Source of the DNA: JABDQW01 sp942492025
GTDB taxonomy: Bacteria; Pseudomonadota; Gammaproteobacteria; SZUA-229
DNA: 64,000 bases
Direction: 5' to 3'
Assembly: GCA_942492025.1 (NCBI GenBank)
Contig: CALODJ010000008.1
Span: 528,964 to 592,963, forward strand
The notes beneath the pieces were generated by a model. The model ran no database searches. It was given only the letters and a program-made list of their open reading frames with translations, and had not been told where the DNA came from. The position numbers and the translations under genes were made by a program. How positions within the stretch are numbered: position 1 is the first letter of the stretch; the number at the start of each line of letters is the position of its first letter. Below, piece after piece: positions 42,778 to 50,850 of this stretch.

Positions 42778-43673
42778 ATGAGAACATCAAACGATCCGCA
42801 ATTCAACCATTACTACGAGCTGCACTGCAAACATCTCAAGCTCAAAGGACTGCAGCCCAAAACCATTGATGCCTATACACGGGCACTACGCCGTATCGGT
42901 GACTACTTTGATTTCCAGGTGGATAACCTGACGCAGAACCAGTTACTGGAGTATTTCCACACCCTGTTAGTACGGCTGTCATGGAGCGCCGTCAAGCTCG
43001 ACCTCTACGGCCTGAAGTTTTTCTATATTCATGTATTGAAAAAGCCCTGGACAGATGTTCAGCTCATCAAACCGCCCCGTACAAAGCGTATTCCCGATAT
43101 TATTTCAGTTGAGGAAGTCCAGAATCAGGTTATGGCGACCGACAAGCTCAGCTATCGGGTGTTTTTCTTTACGCTCTACAGCATGGGCCTTCGTTTAGGC
43201 GAAGGTCTCAGGCTACAGATCGGCGATATTGATGCGACCCGTCAACGGGTACATGTTCGCAATAAAGATCGGCTCGTACCGCTGCCTGACAAAACCTTGC
43301 AGATATTACGCCGCTTCTGGTCACTGCATCGACATCCTCAGTTCCTCTTTCCCAGTCGTAAGCGGGGACTAAAACATGCACATCTGGCTTCGATGCCTAT
43401 GGATCGTGGCGGCGTCCAGATCGCCTTGAGCACCGTGGTGCGGGACATGGGATTAAAAAAAAAATTTCCTGCCACTCGCTCCGGCACAGCTATGCAACTC
43501 ACCTGCTAGAGGCTGGCGTTGACCTGGTCGAGCTGCAGCAAATTCTCGGACATGTCAGTTTACTGACCACAGCACGATATACCCATTTAACCCCGGTTAC
43601 CGATCATCGTTCTGTATCACAGATCAACCAACTGATGAACGGCTTTGATATTCGATGGGGGAATGTCCGATGA
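42778..43673 (+). CDS. IS91-associated tyrosine recombinase, needing a -1 frameshift at an A10 run
   Basis: The first frame (42778-43509) has a SAM-like N-terminal domain and part of the catalytic domain with the first Arg (SMGLRLGEGLRLQIGDID). At 43455-43464 lies a run of ten A. Reading on in the -1 frame gives ISCHSLRHSYATHLLEAGVD and LGHVSLLTTARYTHLTP, which supply the HxxR, His and Tyr catalytic residues, and stops at 43673 overlapping the transposase ATG. Without the shift the protein ends KKKFPATRSG and is inactive. The run may allow programmed slippage, or be a mutation or a sequence error. Confidence 0.7.
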
Positions 43674-44743
43674 TCAATCTGTCCTCTGTTATCGAACAAT
43701 ATGAAAGCGACTTTCTGCATCAGTATGCTGATCGACTGCTTCCCTCTCAGCGTAAAACGCTGGCAGCTATGAGGACCTGTAGAAACCGCTATAGCCCCCT
43801 GATGCGGGCGCATTGTGAACCCTGTGACAGCGACCAATACTTTCCGCATTCCTGCGGCAACCGGCACTGCCCACATTGCCAGCATCATGAGTCTCAGCAA
43901 TGGTTGGAAAACCAGTGTCGAAAACAGGTGCCTGCCAACTACTTCATGATCACCTTCACGGTGCCTGCCCAGTTACGCAGCCTGTTCTTCCGCTACCAGC
44001 GGCAATGCTATGGCCTGCTGTTTGAGTCAGTCTGGGATACATTGCAAACCTTCAGTCAGAATGACAAAGAACTGAAAGGGACGCCGGGTGTCATTGCTGT
44101 GTTGCATGCTCACTCAAGAGCTTTGGACTACCATCCTCATATCCATGCCGTGATCCCGGCGGCTGCCATTAACAAAGACCACCACCGATGGCGGGAAAAA
44201 CCAGGCAAATATCTCTTCAACCACAAGGCCCTGGCCAAGGTATTCCGCGCCAAACTGCTTGAGGCGATTGTCGAGAATAAACTCAAATTGCCTGATGACT
44301 GCCCGCAACGATGGGTCGTTGATTGTAAATTCGTTGGCTCTGGCGAAAAGGCATTGGTCTATCTGGGACAATACCTATATCGTGGCGTGATCCAGGAAAA
44401 AGATATACTGTCCTGCCGCGATGGCAAAGTCACCTTCCGTTATCTCGACAGCAAATCCAAACGCTATCAAAACAAGACCGTCTCAGGGGCTCACTTTCTG
44501 TGGCTGGTTCTACAGCACGTTCTACCCAGGGGATTCCGCCGAGCGCGAAATTATGGCTTTTTGCATCCCAACAGCAAAACGCTGATCAAGCTGTTGACGC
44601 TTGTCTTTCATTTTAACCCGGCTCGATTTCTGAAAAAACAGAAACCACGTTCTCAACTGATCTGCGCTTGTTGTGGTAAGCCGATGCAAATTGTCAAAAC
44701 ACGGATCGACCGAATGGCCCGACACGTTCTGGAGCCTGTTTGA
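43670..44743 (+). CDS. IS91-family transposase (HUH, Y2)
   Basis: A 357-residue transposase. It has an N-terminal zinc region (CEPCDSDQYFPHSCGNRHCP, HCQHHESQQWL), the HUH motif YHPHIHAVIPA, the tyrosine motif YLGQYLYRGVIQEKD and the C-terminal VLQHVLPRGFRRARNYGFL and RSQLICACCGKPM. It nicks DNA and moves the element by rolling-circle transfer. The start at 43670 overlaps the stop of the preceding recombinase frame (ATGA). All motifs are present, so it may be active. Confidence 0.92.
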   Translation: MINLSSVIEQYESDFLHQYADRLLPSQRKTLAAMRTCRNRYSPLMRAHCEPCDSDQYFPHSCGNRHCPHCQHHESQQWLENQCRKQVPANYFMITFTVPAQLRSLFFRYQRQCYGLLFESVWDTLQTFSQNDKELKGTPGVIAVLHAHSRALDYHPHIHAVIPAAAINKDHHRWREKPGKYLFNHKALAKVFRAKLLEAIVENKLKLPDDCPQRWVVDCKFVGSGEKALVYLGQYLYRGVIQEKDILSCRDGKVTFRYLDSKSKRYQNKTVSGAHFLWLVLQHVLPRGFRRARNYGFLHPNSKTLIKLLTLVFHFNPARFLKKQKPRSQLICACCGKPMQIVKTRIDRMARHVLEPV

Positions 44744-44996
44744 ATGACCAGTGAGCAACTGACCATGTGAACGCAAATGAATGCCCGGGTTGATGTAGGC
44801 CAACATCATTGGAGGATCTGACTCGCTCGCAATATAGGAGAAATGATGGCATTTATCTTTCAGAGCAGAATATCAACAGCTATAAACCGGCCACCTCAAA
44901 CCAGAGCAGTCGTCAGACCAACCTGTTCTACCGAAAACACCCTCGCCGATAAAAAGCTATTTTCATAGCACCTCCGAAATCTTGACCACCGGACTC

Positions 44997-45061
44997 GTCC
45001 AACAAACGGTTCAGATTGTGGTTCGTTGCGCTCTCACAATCTAACCTTATTCGTTTTAGGC
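44997..45061 (-). other. Integron attC site 3
   Basis: On the minus strand GCCTAAAAC (45061-45053) begins the site, inner arms GGTTAGATTGTG and CACAATCTGAACC form a strong imperfect stem, and GTTGGAC (45003-44997) is the end core. GCCTAA is the complement of the TTAGGC that starts cassette 3, apart from two extra A. Length and shape are those of a short attC. Confidence 0.85.
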
Positions 45062-45071
45062 GGAGTTGTCG

Positions 45072-45527
45072 CTATCTCAAACATGCTCGGTTCAAGCATT
45101 CTATTACGACTTCGTGAAGTGCAAAAATCGAAGCAATTTCACTCTTGCTTAACACAACATCATGCTCCTCCATAAGCGCTTCGTATACGTATTTAAGAGC
45201 AAATGGCTCTGGTGATCGTTCTATTGATTCAGTTGTTGATCGGCTCGCCCAAGCTTCCAAATCTTCAATCACCTTTTCTATTTGTGGTTTACTCACGCGC
45301 TTTGGGCGAGGTTTCGCATTTTCGAATGCTTCAGCGATTACATGATAGATGAATAGCAGTATGCCGCACGTGTCCTCTGGAAAGTCATCTAGAAATGAAT
45401 AAACAAACTTCGTAAGTGCTTTTTGGGATTTTTGATGTCGTTTCTGTAGCTTTTGAATACCGGGTCCCTCAAAAGCGCCCATTTTCTTCCAAGTTTTTTC
45501 AATGAGTTCTTCCGATACAAATGGCAT
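45072..45527 (-). CDS. Integron cassette 3: hypothetical protein, 151 aa
   Basis: A soluble, mostly helical protein: MPFVSEELIEKTWKKMGAFE, KRHQKSQKALTKFVYSFLDD, GILLFIYHVIAEAFENAKPR and EIASIFALHEVVIECLNRAC. The ATG is nine bases inside the cassette, which starts TTAGGCGG. No named family is recognised. Like the other cassette genes it lies on the minus strand and ends just before its attC. Confidence 0.8.
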   Translation of the reverse strand: MPFVSEELIEKTWKKMGAFEGPGIQKLQKRHQKSQKALTKFVYSFLDDFPEDTCGILLFIYHVIAEAFENAKPRPKRVSKPQIEKVIEDLEAWASRSTTESIERSPEPFALKYVYEALMEEHDVVLSKSEIASIFALHEVVIECLNRACLR

Positions 45528-45535
45528 GGTGAGCC

Positions 45536-45554
45536 GCCTAACGACTTGTTATGT
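45536..45554 (-). other. Integron attC site 2, reduced to 19 bases
   Basis: On the minus strand ACATAAC, five bases AAGTC, then GTTAGGC. ACATAAC is the exact complement of GTTATGT, the start of cassette 2, and GTTAGGC is a canonical core. The whole central palindrome of a normal attC (usually 57 bases or more in total) is missing. Confidence 0.7.
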
Positions 45555-45557
45555 GTT

Positions 45558-45830
45558 TTACGCATTGTATAAAGTGAAAGCGCCTATAAGGATAAAACCA
45601 ATACCGGCAATATAATGTAAATACTTCACATTAATGTATTCTGCGAGCAGGCTTCCAGCTAATACACCAATTGCTGATGCAACGATTAACGCAGCAGATG
45701 CTGCAAAGAAAACAGTGTATCTACTTACCTCTTTGTCTGTTGCGAACAACATTGTAGCAAGTTGGGTTTTATCTCCGAGCTCGGCAATAAAAACTGCTGC
45801 GAAAATTGTGATAAATATTTTCCAGTCCAT
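45558..45830 (-). CDS. Integron cassette 2: GDT1/TMEM165 (UPF0016) family membrane protein
   Basis: A 90-residue protein with three membrane helices and the family signature FIAELGDKTQLATMLFATD (residues 14-32), whose E-x-G-D-K-T acidic site binds the cation. This short form holds one of the two repeats found in longer relatives and would work as a dimer. Known members move Mn2+ or Ca2+ in exchange for H+. The stop lies three bases from the reduced attC 2. A metal-transport gene is unusual as a cassette. Confidence 0.9.
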   Translation of the reverse strand: MDWKIFITIFAAVFIAELGDKTQLATMLFATDKEVSRYTVFFAASAALIVASAIGVLAGSLLAEYINVKYLHYIAGIGFILIGAFTLYNA

Positions 45831-45854
45831 ATGTTAATTCTTATTTAATATTAC

Positions 45855-45927
45855 ACATAACGGTTGAGCTGTGGGGCGCACACGAAGCGGAGCGTAGTGG
45901 GCGTCACACACGAGTGATTTGTTAGAT
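45855..45927 (-). other. Integron attC site 1
   Basis: On the minus strand ATCTAAC (45927-45921) starts the site and GTTATGT (45861-45855) ends it, 73 bases in all. The inner part TGTGTGACGCCCAC and CTTCGTGTGCGCCCCACA is an imperfect palindrome. ATCTAAC is the exact complement of GTTAGAT at the start of cassette 1, which confirms the pairing. Confidence 0.9.
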
Positions 45928-45976
45928 TCTTCTCTTTTGAAGCAATGCTTCACTGCTTTTCACCAATTTTTCAATA

Positions 45977-46558
45977 TCATTCATCTTTCTTACATATGTA
46001 GAATATTTGAATTGGATTCAATTTGCCATGAGAATTGCAATCGCCAGCATGCACTATTACGTGACGCCTTTTGATTATAGCGTCGACTGACTTAACTAAG
46101 TTTTTTCGCTTGGCTATACCTTGCGCGCTCGTAGTGAATGATTTATTGTAACCCAAACATTTGTATAAGTTGTCTATCGTTTTGAAATCTTGGGTTACAA
46201 ATGTGCGTAGTTTTTTTCTAACAAGGTTTGAGAGCACTCTTTTAGGTCTTGTATTGCTGAACATTGTTACAGCACGTTCTGTATTAAATCCTGAGCTATG
46301 GAGCAGATCCATTAGCTTATTATTAGTCCCGAATTTTTCGATGAATGGAATCAATGCTTCACAGAACCTGTCTGTATAGTATGCGTCCATTGCGGACACA
46401 GCTAAAACGATTCCTGCTCTAAATAAGTCATCATCTTCTTCCCTCCACTCAACGTCTTCCTCAGAGTCTACGAACTCTCTAAAAATATTATAGTGTCGCC
46501 CGATCATGCCGAATGATCTGTTAAATGTCTTTTCAAATTTATCGTATGCTTTGCTCAT
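45977..46558 (-). CDS. Integron cassette 1: HEPN-domain protein (RiboL-PSP/MAE_28990-like)
   Basis: A 193-residue helical protein. GIVLAVSAMDAYYTDRFCEAL (about 50) and IIKRRHVIVHAGDC (about 168) give the pattern of RiboL-PSP-type HEPN domains, whose R-x4-H motif (RHVIVH) is the nuclease site in active members. It is the cassette next to attI and so should be best expressed. The start is the ATG at 46558, 15 bases inside the cassette; longer frames would begin in attI. HEPN proteins act in RNA-targeting toxins and phage defence. The role here is inferred. Confidence 0.75.
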   Translation of the reverse strand: MSKAYDKFEKTFNRSFGMIGRHYNIFREFVDSEEDVEWREEDDDLFRAGIVLAVSAMDAYYTDRFCEALIPFIEKFGTNNKLMDLLHSSGFNTERAVTMFSNTRPKRVLSNLVRKKLRTFVTQDFKTIDNLYKCLGYNKSFTTSAQGIAKRKNLVKSVDAIIKRRHVIVHAGDCNSHGKLNPIQIFYICKKDE

Positions 46559-46567
46559 GTACGAAGA

Positions 46568-46650
46568 ATCTAACTTGTTAATAACATGACTCCACAATCC
46601 TCATATTTTCCTATAATGTATCCCCATCGCTTCCTCATATTATGAGTATA
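46568..46650 (-). other. Integron attI site (probable)
   Basis: GTTAGAT on the minus strand (46574-46568) is the junction between attI and the first cassette. The sequence upstream, towards the integrase start at 46687, contains TTATTAACAAG next to the core and should hold the integrase-binding sites and the cassette promoter. The right limit is a guess. TATAAT at 46612-46617 on the plus strand may serve the integrase. Confidence 0.65.
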
Positions 46651-46686
46651 GCGGGTAAAAGAGGAAATATATAAGGGACTACTAAT

Positions 46687-47694
46687 ATGGATAAATCTAC
46701 ACGGAAGTTTGTGCCAACATCCGCACGTTTGATGGACCAGGTTCGTGAAGTACTTCGGTTTCATCACTATGCCTACAATACTGAAAAATCCTATATCAGC
46801 TGGATTTTGCAGTATATTCGTTTCCATAATAAAAAACATCCCAGAGACATGGGTAAATCCGAGGTTGAAGCATTCCTCAGTCATCTTGCGTTGAAGCGTA
46901 ACGTTGCGGCTTCGACCCAGAACCAGGCGTTCAATGCAATCGCCTTTCTCTACAAACAGGTGCTCAGTATTGATTTTGATCTCGATGTGCGCGCTTCTCG
47001 CTCTCGTAAGTCTATGCACTTACCCGTTGTACTCAGCCGTCAGCAGGTTGCAGACATCATCAGCACGCTGAATGGCACTGCTAATCTTATGGCAAAACTG
47101 ATGTACGGCTGTGGCCTGCGCTCATTGGAGGTTATACGCCTGCGTGTTCACGATATTGATTTTGATCAGAAACAGATCATCGTGCGTGAAGCCAAAGGCA
47201 ACAAGGATCGCGTTACCTTTTTGCCTGAAAATCTGGTGAATGCACTCGAACAACAGCTCACGAGGGTCAGAGAGCTACACGTGTCCGATCTTCAAAATGG
47301 TTTCGGTGAAGTGTATTTGCCACATGCGCTTGCCAGAAAGTATCCGAACGCCGCTAAAGCGATTGGCTGGCAATACCTGTTTCCCGCAAATAATGTTTCT
47401 GTTGATCCTCGCAGTGGCAAGCAGATGCGCCACCATATCGATAAGTCTACGTTCCGCAAGGCGCTGTCTGCTGCCGTAAAGAAACTGGCTATAGAAAAAA
47501 GGGTCTCTCCACACGTACTACGGCATTGCTTCGCCACACACATGCTGGAGGACGGTGCCAACATCCGCATGGTGCAAACCCTGTTGGGGCATAAGGATGT
47601 AAAGACTACCGAAATCTATACTCACGTGATGAGTACACAGCTGGAAAGCGTGACCAATCCACTGGACGCATTACTAAGAAATAATGGGGCGTAG
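46687..47694 (+). CDS. intI: Integron integrase IntI
   Basis: A 335-residue tyrosine recombinase with the catalytic residues in GCGLRSLEVIRLRVHDIDF (Arg), SPHVLRHCFATHML (HxxR), TLLGHKDVKTTEIYTHV (His and Tyr). The IntI-only insertion is present: LPHALARKYPNAAKAIGWQY, then LFPA and DPRSGKQMRHHIDKSTFRKA. It joins attC cassettes to attI. It is divergent from the cassette array, as in all known integrons. The frame is intact. No LexA box was seen upstream. Confidence 0.96.
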   Translation: MDKSTRKFVPTSARLMDQVREVLRFHHYAYNTEKSYISWILQYIRFHNKKHPRDMGKSEVEAFLSHLALKRNVAASTQNQAFNAIAFLYKQVLSIDFDLDVRASRSRKSMHLPVVLSRQQVADIISTLNGTANLMAKLMYGCGLRSLEVIRLRVHDIDFDQKQIIVREAKGNKDRVTFLPENLVNALEQQLTRVRELHVSDLQNGFGEVYLPHALARKYPNAAKAIGWQYLFPANNVSVDPRSGKQMRHHIDKSTFRKALSAAVKKLAIEKRVSPHVLRHCFATHMLEDGANIRMVQTLLGHKDVKTTEIYTHVMSTQLESVTNPLDALLRNNGA

Positions 47695-47941
47695 AAACAA
47701 TCTAACGCTGCCCATTGCTGTCCCACACAATTGGTGCATGATCCTATTCTGTTCGCATTTTCCTATAGCCTGTAAGTAAATAGACATGAATTTCCAGAGC
47801 AGCATAAATGTTACATCTTGAATACGCGACGATATCTATAAATGCGCGTCATGCGAGCATGGGCTGGCATCCAACATTTAAAGGCTCCTTATTCATTCCT
47901 CACGCAAGTGAGACAGCAGGCGATCTTATTCCAATGCAATT

Positions 47942-48388
47942 TTACTTTCGCATTTGGTGTATAAAATCATAGGCATTATCACCACGAAGGTATTCGGCCA
48001 GGCCGATTAATCCGTCTTTGAGGTACATGGTCTCATAGCCTTTTGTCTTCAGGTAGGCCATGGCGATAATCGCCCTGTCTCTATGAGGACAGGCCGTTAC
48101 TATAATCTTGCTCTTGTCCAGCTCGTCGAGCCGTTCTGGTAACTCGTTTATCGGTATATTGGTTGCCGCACCCATATGCCATGCAGCGTATTCCTCCTTG
48201 AAGCGGATGTCGATTAATTGCACCTTGCCTGTCTGAAGCAGTTTGATAAGTTCCCGGGTACCTGCTTTCATCTCGACCCTGGCGTCATAGTCGAATTGCT
48301 TCAGGTATTCTGCAAGCGTTTGCTCATCAGCGCGAACTTCCAATGCCATCATGAACGCGAGTAATATAAAGAGGGTCTTGAATGTCAT
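47942..48388 (-). CDS. Exported rhodanese-like domain protein
   Basis: A 148-residue protein with a signal peptide (TLFILLAFMMALEVRADE) and one rhodanese domain: VQLIDIRFKEEYAAWHMGAATNIP and the active loop VTACPHRDRAIIAMAYLKTKGY, where Cys in CPHRDR is the sulfur-accepting residue. It would act on sulfur species in the periplasm. A remnant of a permease gene lies just downstream on the same strand. Confidence 0.9.
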   Translation of the reverse strand: MTFKTLFILLAFMMALEVRADEQTLAEYLKQFDYDARVEMKAGTRELIKLLQTGKVQLIDIRFKEEYAAWHMGAATNIPINELPERLDELDKSKIIVTACPHRDRAIIAMAYLKTKGYETMYLKDGLIGLAEYLRGDNAYDFIHQMRK

Positions 48389-48425
48389 TTTATAACTCCT
48401 GGTAAACCGAGCAGGTCAATCAATG

Positions 48426-48611
48426 TTAATTGAACAGTTTGAAGCCCCAGCCTACAAGTATACAGGCCACGGCCAGCACATCGGCATAAAATGCCAACGC
48501 TGGCCAGCGGATAACCTTGCGCAGGATAATCATGTCGGGCAGTGACAAGGCGGCGATGCTCATCATGAAGGTAAGCGAGGTATCAGGCTCAGGCAGGCTG
48601 GCTTCGCCCAT
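48426..48611 (-). pseudogene. Permease (YraQ/UPF0718-like), C-terminal remnant
   Basis: Sixty-one residues: SLTFMMSIAALSLPDMIILR, then KVIRWPALAFYADVLAVACILVG. This matches the last two helices of the YraQ-type permease family, whose conserved end has ALSLPEMIILRRV. The other helices are missing, so this is the tail of a lost gene. An ATG at its start is probably fortuitous. Confidence 0.6.
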
Positions 48612-48674
48612 CCTGTTTCACCATTTACCTCACGCGAAAGTCAGGACAGGCGCTGTGCGTAATTCAACAGCGGG

Positions 48675-50252
48675 CTAAAGATATTTCTCTGCCGAAAACA
48701 GTGAGAAGATATATGACTTGATACGGGTCCAGACGCTTGTATCCGGCTCGTGCTTTACAACACTATCCACCCCGTCAGTGCGGGCATGCCATTCAAGTTG
48801 GCCTTCATCATTGAGAATCACCTGCCAGCTGTTTTCCGGCCGCATGTTTTCCTCGATGTCCCGCGCAATGCGTTCCGCCAGCGCTGGACTGTGCACGATC
48901 AGTGCGGTTTCCGTATTCAGGTAGCGCGAGCGTGGATTGATGTTGAAGGAGCCGACATAGACCACCTTGCGATCAAACACCACCGACTTGGAATGCAGGC
49001 TGAACTTGATGTCATCACATTTAAGCCCGTCATTCTCCAGCAGCTGGCGGCACGAAGCGGCATCCGGTCGAAACTCATACAGGCGGATCCCGCGTTGGAG
49101 CATTGCTTTTCGGTTGCGCGTATAGCCGGCGTGTATTGTCCAGACATCGTTCGTGACCAGCGAGTTGGTCAGCGCTTCAATCCTGATATTGCGTGCAAGC
49201 AACGGGGCCACCCCCTGGAGTAATTCATCAGAGATGATGAAATAAGCCGATTCCACCAGGACTTCGCTTTCCGATGCGTTGAGCAGCTCAATCAATTGAT
49301 CGGCAATGACGGACCCTTTTTTCTCCTCACCCCCGGTAAGAACCGGTGGATTGTAGACAAACTCGGCGGGCGCCCAGGTCGCCGTATCGAACCAGGTGTC
49401 GATCAACCGTTGCCTCGTTTCGCTGTGGTCCGGGAGTGGGTACGGCCTGTTGTCTTCATCGTCGCCAAACTCTTTCAGCTCGAGGTATTTCTTCTGCACC
49501 TCATCCTGTGACAGCTCAGAAGACACAAGGGCATGAATAGGAATTGCCCATTGGCTGTTCCATACCTCATCGAACTGCTTGCCGACAGTCACCACGACTG
49601 GCCCGGCTGCCAGCAGTTCCCGATCCCTGAAGTTCATGTCCTCCTGGGCATCGAAATACTCATCACCGATGTTGCGCCCACCGACGATGGCAACGCCGTT
49701 ATCCACGATGAATGTCTTGCTGTGCATGCGCCGGTTCAGGCTGCTGAAGCCGGCGGCGAGACTGCCCCATTTCCGCACGCCGCTGCGGTTGCCCTCATTG
49801 AATGGATTGTAGACGCGCACCTCGATGTTCGGGTGCGTATCGAATGCGACCAGTTCCTTGTCCTTGCTGCCTATACCATAGTCATCCAGCAGCAGGCGCA
49901 CACGCACGCCTCGCTCCGCCGCCTGCAACAGCCGGTCGGCCAGCAAATGCCCGGTGGTGTCTGCATTCCAGATGTAATATTGAGCATCCAGCGAAACTTC
50001 CGCCGCATCGGCCAGGACAATGCGGCTGATGAATGCTTCCCGGCCAGTATTAAGCAGAACCACCGCGGATTTATCGGGATGGTGTTGTGCCTGTTCGGCG
50101 ATCAACTGACCCAAGTGGGTGTCGCCTGATTCCGGCAATATATACGAGGCTGTTCGCTCAACAGCTGGTGGCGAAGTCGTACATCCATAACAAAGCGTTG
50201 TACAAAGTACTATTAATATTTCCTTAATCACTGAACGAATCTTTTTTATCAT
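48675..50252 (-). CDS. Phospholipase D family lipoprotein
   Basis: A 525-residue protein with a lipobox (LCYGC, Cys about 24) and two phospholipase D repeats. The first HKD motif is RRMHSKTFIVDNGVAIVGGRN (about 178) and the second is SLHSKSVVFDRKVVYVGSFN (about 415). Both are complete. These enzymes swap or cleave phosphodiesters, as in cardiolipin synthases; being lipid-anchored it should act in the periplasm or outer membrane. Its exact substrate is unknown. Confidence 0.92.
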   Translation of the reverse strand: MIKKIRSVIKEILIVLCTTLCYGCTTSPPAVERTASYILPESGDTHLGQLIAEQAQHHPDKSAVVLLNTGREAFISRIVLADAAEVSLDAQYYIWNADTTGHLLADRLLQAAERGVRVRLLLDDYGIGSKDKELVAFDTHPNIEVRVYNPFNEGNRSGVRKWGSLAAGFSSLNRRMHSKTFIVDNGVAIVGGRNIGDEYFDAQEDMNFRDRELLAAGPVVVTVGKQFDEVWNSQWAIPIHALVSSELSQDEVQKKYLELKEFGDDEDNRPYPLPDHSETRQRLIDTWFDTATWAPAEFVYNPPVLTGGEEKKGSVIADQLIELLNASESEVLVESAYFIISDELLQGVAPLLARNIRIEALTNSLVTNDVWTIHAGYTRNRKAMLQRGIRLYEFRPDAASCRQLLENDGLKCDDIKFSLHSKSVVFDRKVVYVGSFNINPRSRYLNTETALIVHSPALAERIARDIEENMRPENSWQVILNDEGQLEWHARTDGVDSVVKHEPDTSVWTRIKSYIFSLFSAEKYL

Positions 50253-50583
50253 TCAATCGAAATCCAGTAAGTGAAGGGTATGAGAGCATGGGGCCTTACA
50301 TTTTACACTCAATTGACATATGCGAATCGTTTGTCACCAACCCCAATTACCTTCGCACCAGCATGTCGAGCCAGAAAATTATGCCGGCCCACAGGCAAGT
50401 GGTCCTGCTATGAATTTTGACTTCCTATATTCTCAGGGTCGTTGTTGGACAGACCATTTTTGTAACTCTTAGACGGTTATGTGTATATCAGATAATCCGT
50501 GACTTGCCTGTTTCTATCCGGATGAAAAATATGCGCTTATCAGATATTTACATTTGGTGATCTAGATGTTTTTTTGCGAGTTC
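50253..50583. other. Gap without recognised features
   Basis: This 331-base, fairly AT-rich stretch lies upstream of the phospholipase D gene and would hold its promoter. No coding frame, hairpin or known repeat stood out. Confidence 0.5.
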
Positions 50584-50850
50584 CTACCAGCCACCGCCGC
50601 CACCTCCGCCGCCGCCTCCGCCGGAGAAGCCGCCGCCAGAGTACCCACCATCCCCAAAACCAGAGGTGGAGCCTGGCGCGGTTGTGGCAGTTGTGATTTC
50701 GCTGGTAAGCCTGCTGCCGACATCCCTTGAGAACCGATCGAGGTTTCGGTAATTAAAATCACCGTGATACCACGATGGGTGATAGCTGACACCTTGGCGC
50801 GATCCCAGTCCGGCAAATATCGCTGAAAACTGTTCTGCCCAGAGGGAGTT
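50584..50850 (-). pseudogene. DUF2207 membrane protein, Gly-rich C-terminal remnant
   Basis: The frame reads WAEQFSAIFAGLGSRQGVSY, then NYRNLDRFSRDVGSRL, and ends with a Gly-rich tail (FGDGGYSGGGFSGGG, then a run of Gly and Trp). This is the typical end of DUF2207 proteins. Its 5' side stops at about 50850, where a RAYT remnant begins, so the gene was cut by an insertion or rearrangement. Confidence 0.65.

Larger units (their letters stand above)
42659..44996 (+). mobile_element. IS91-family insertion element inside cassette 4
   Basis: The element carries a tyrosine-recombinase-like gene and an HUH (Y2) transposase gene in tandem, the two-gene layout of many IS91 relatives. A hairpin GCTATTTTCATAGC (about 44958-44971) near the right end fits an oriIS, and palindromic sequence near 42664-42690 may be terIS. 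The exact ends are not resolved. It fills nearly all the space between attC sites 3 and 4. Confidence 0.75.

Noticed and set aside
46575..46690. Possible LexA box before the integron integrase
   Set aside because: SOS control is common for integron integrases, so I looked for a CTG-N10-CAG palindrome. None is present in this interval.
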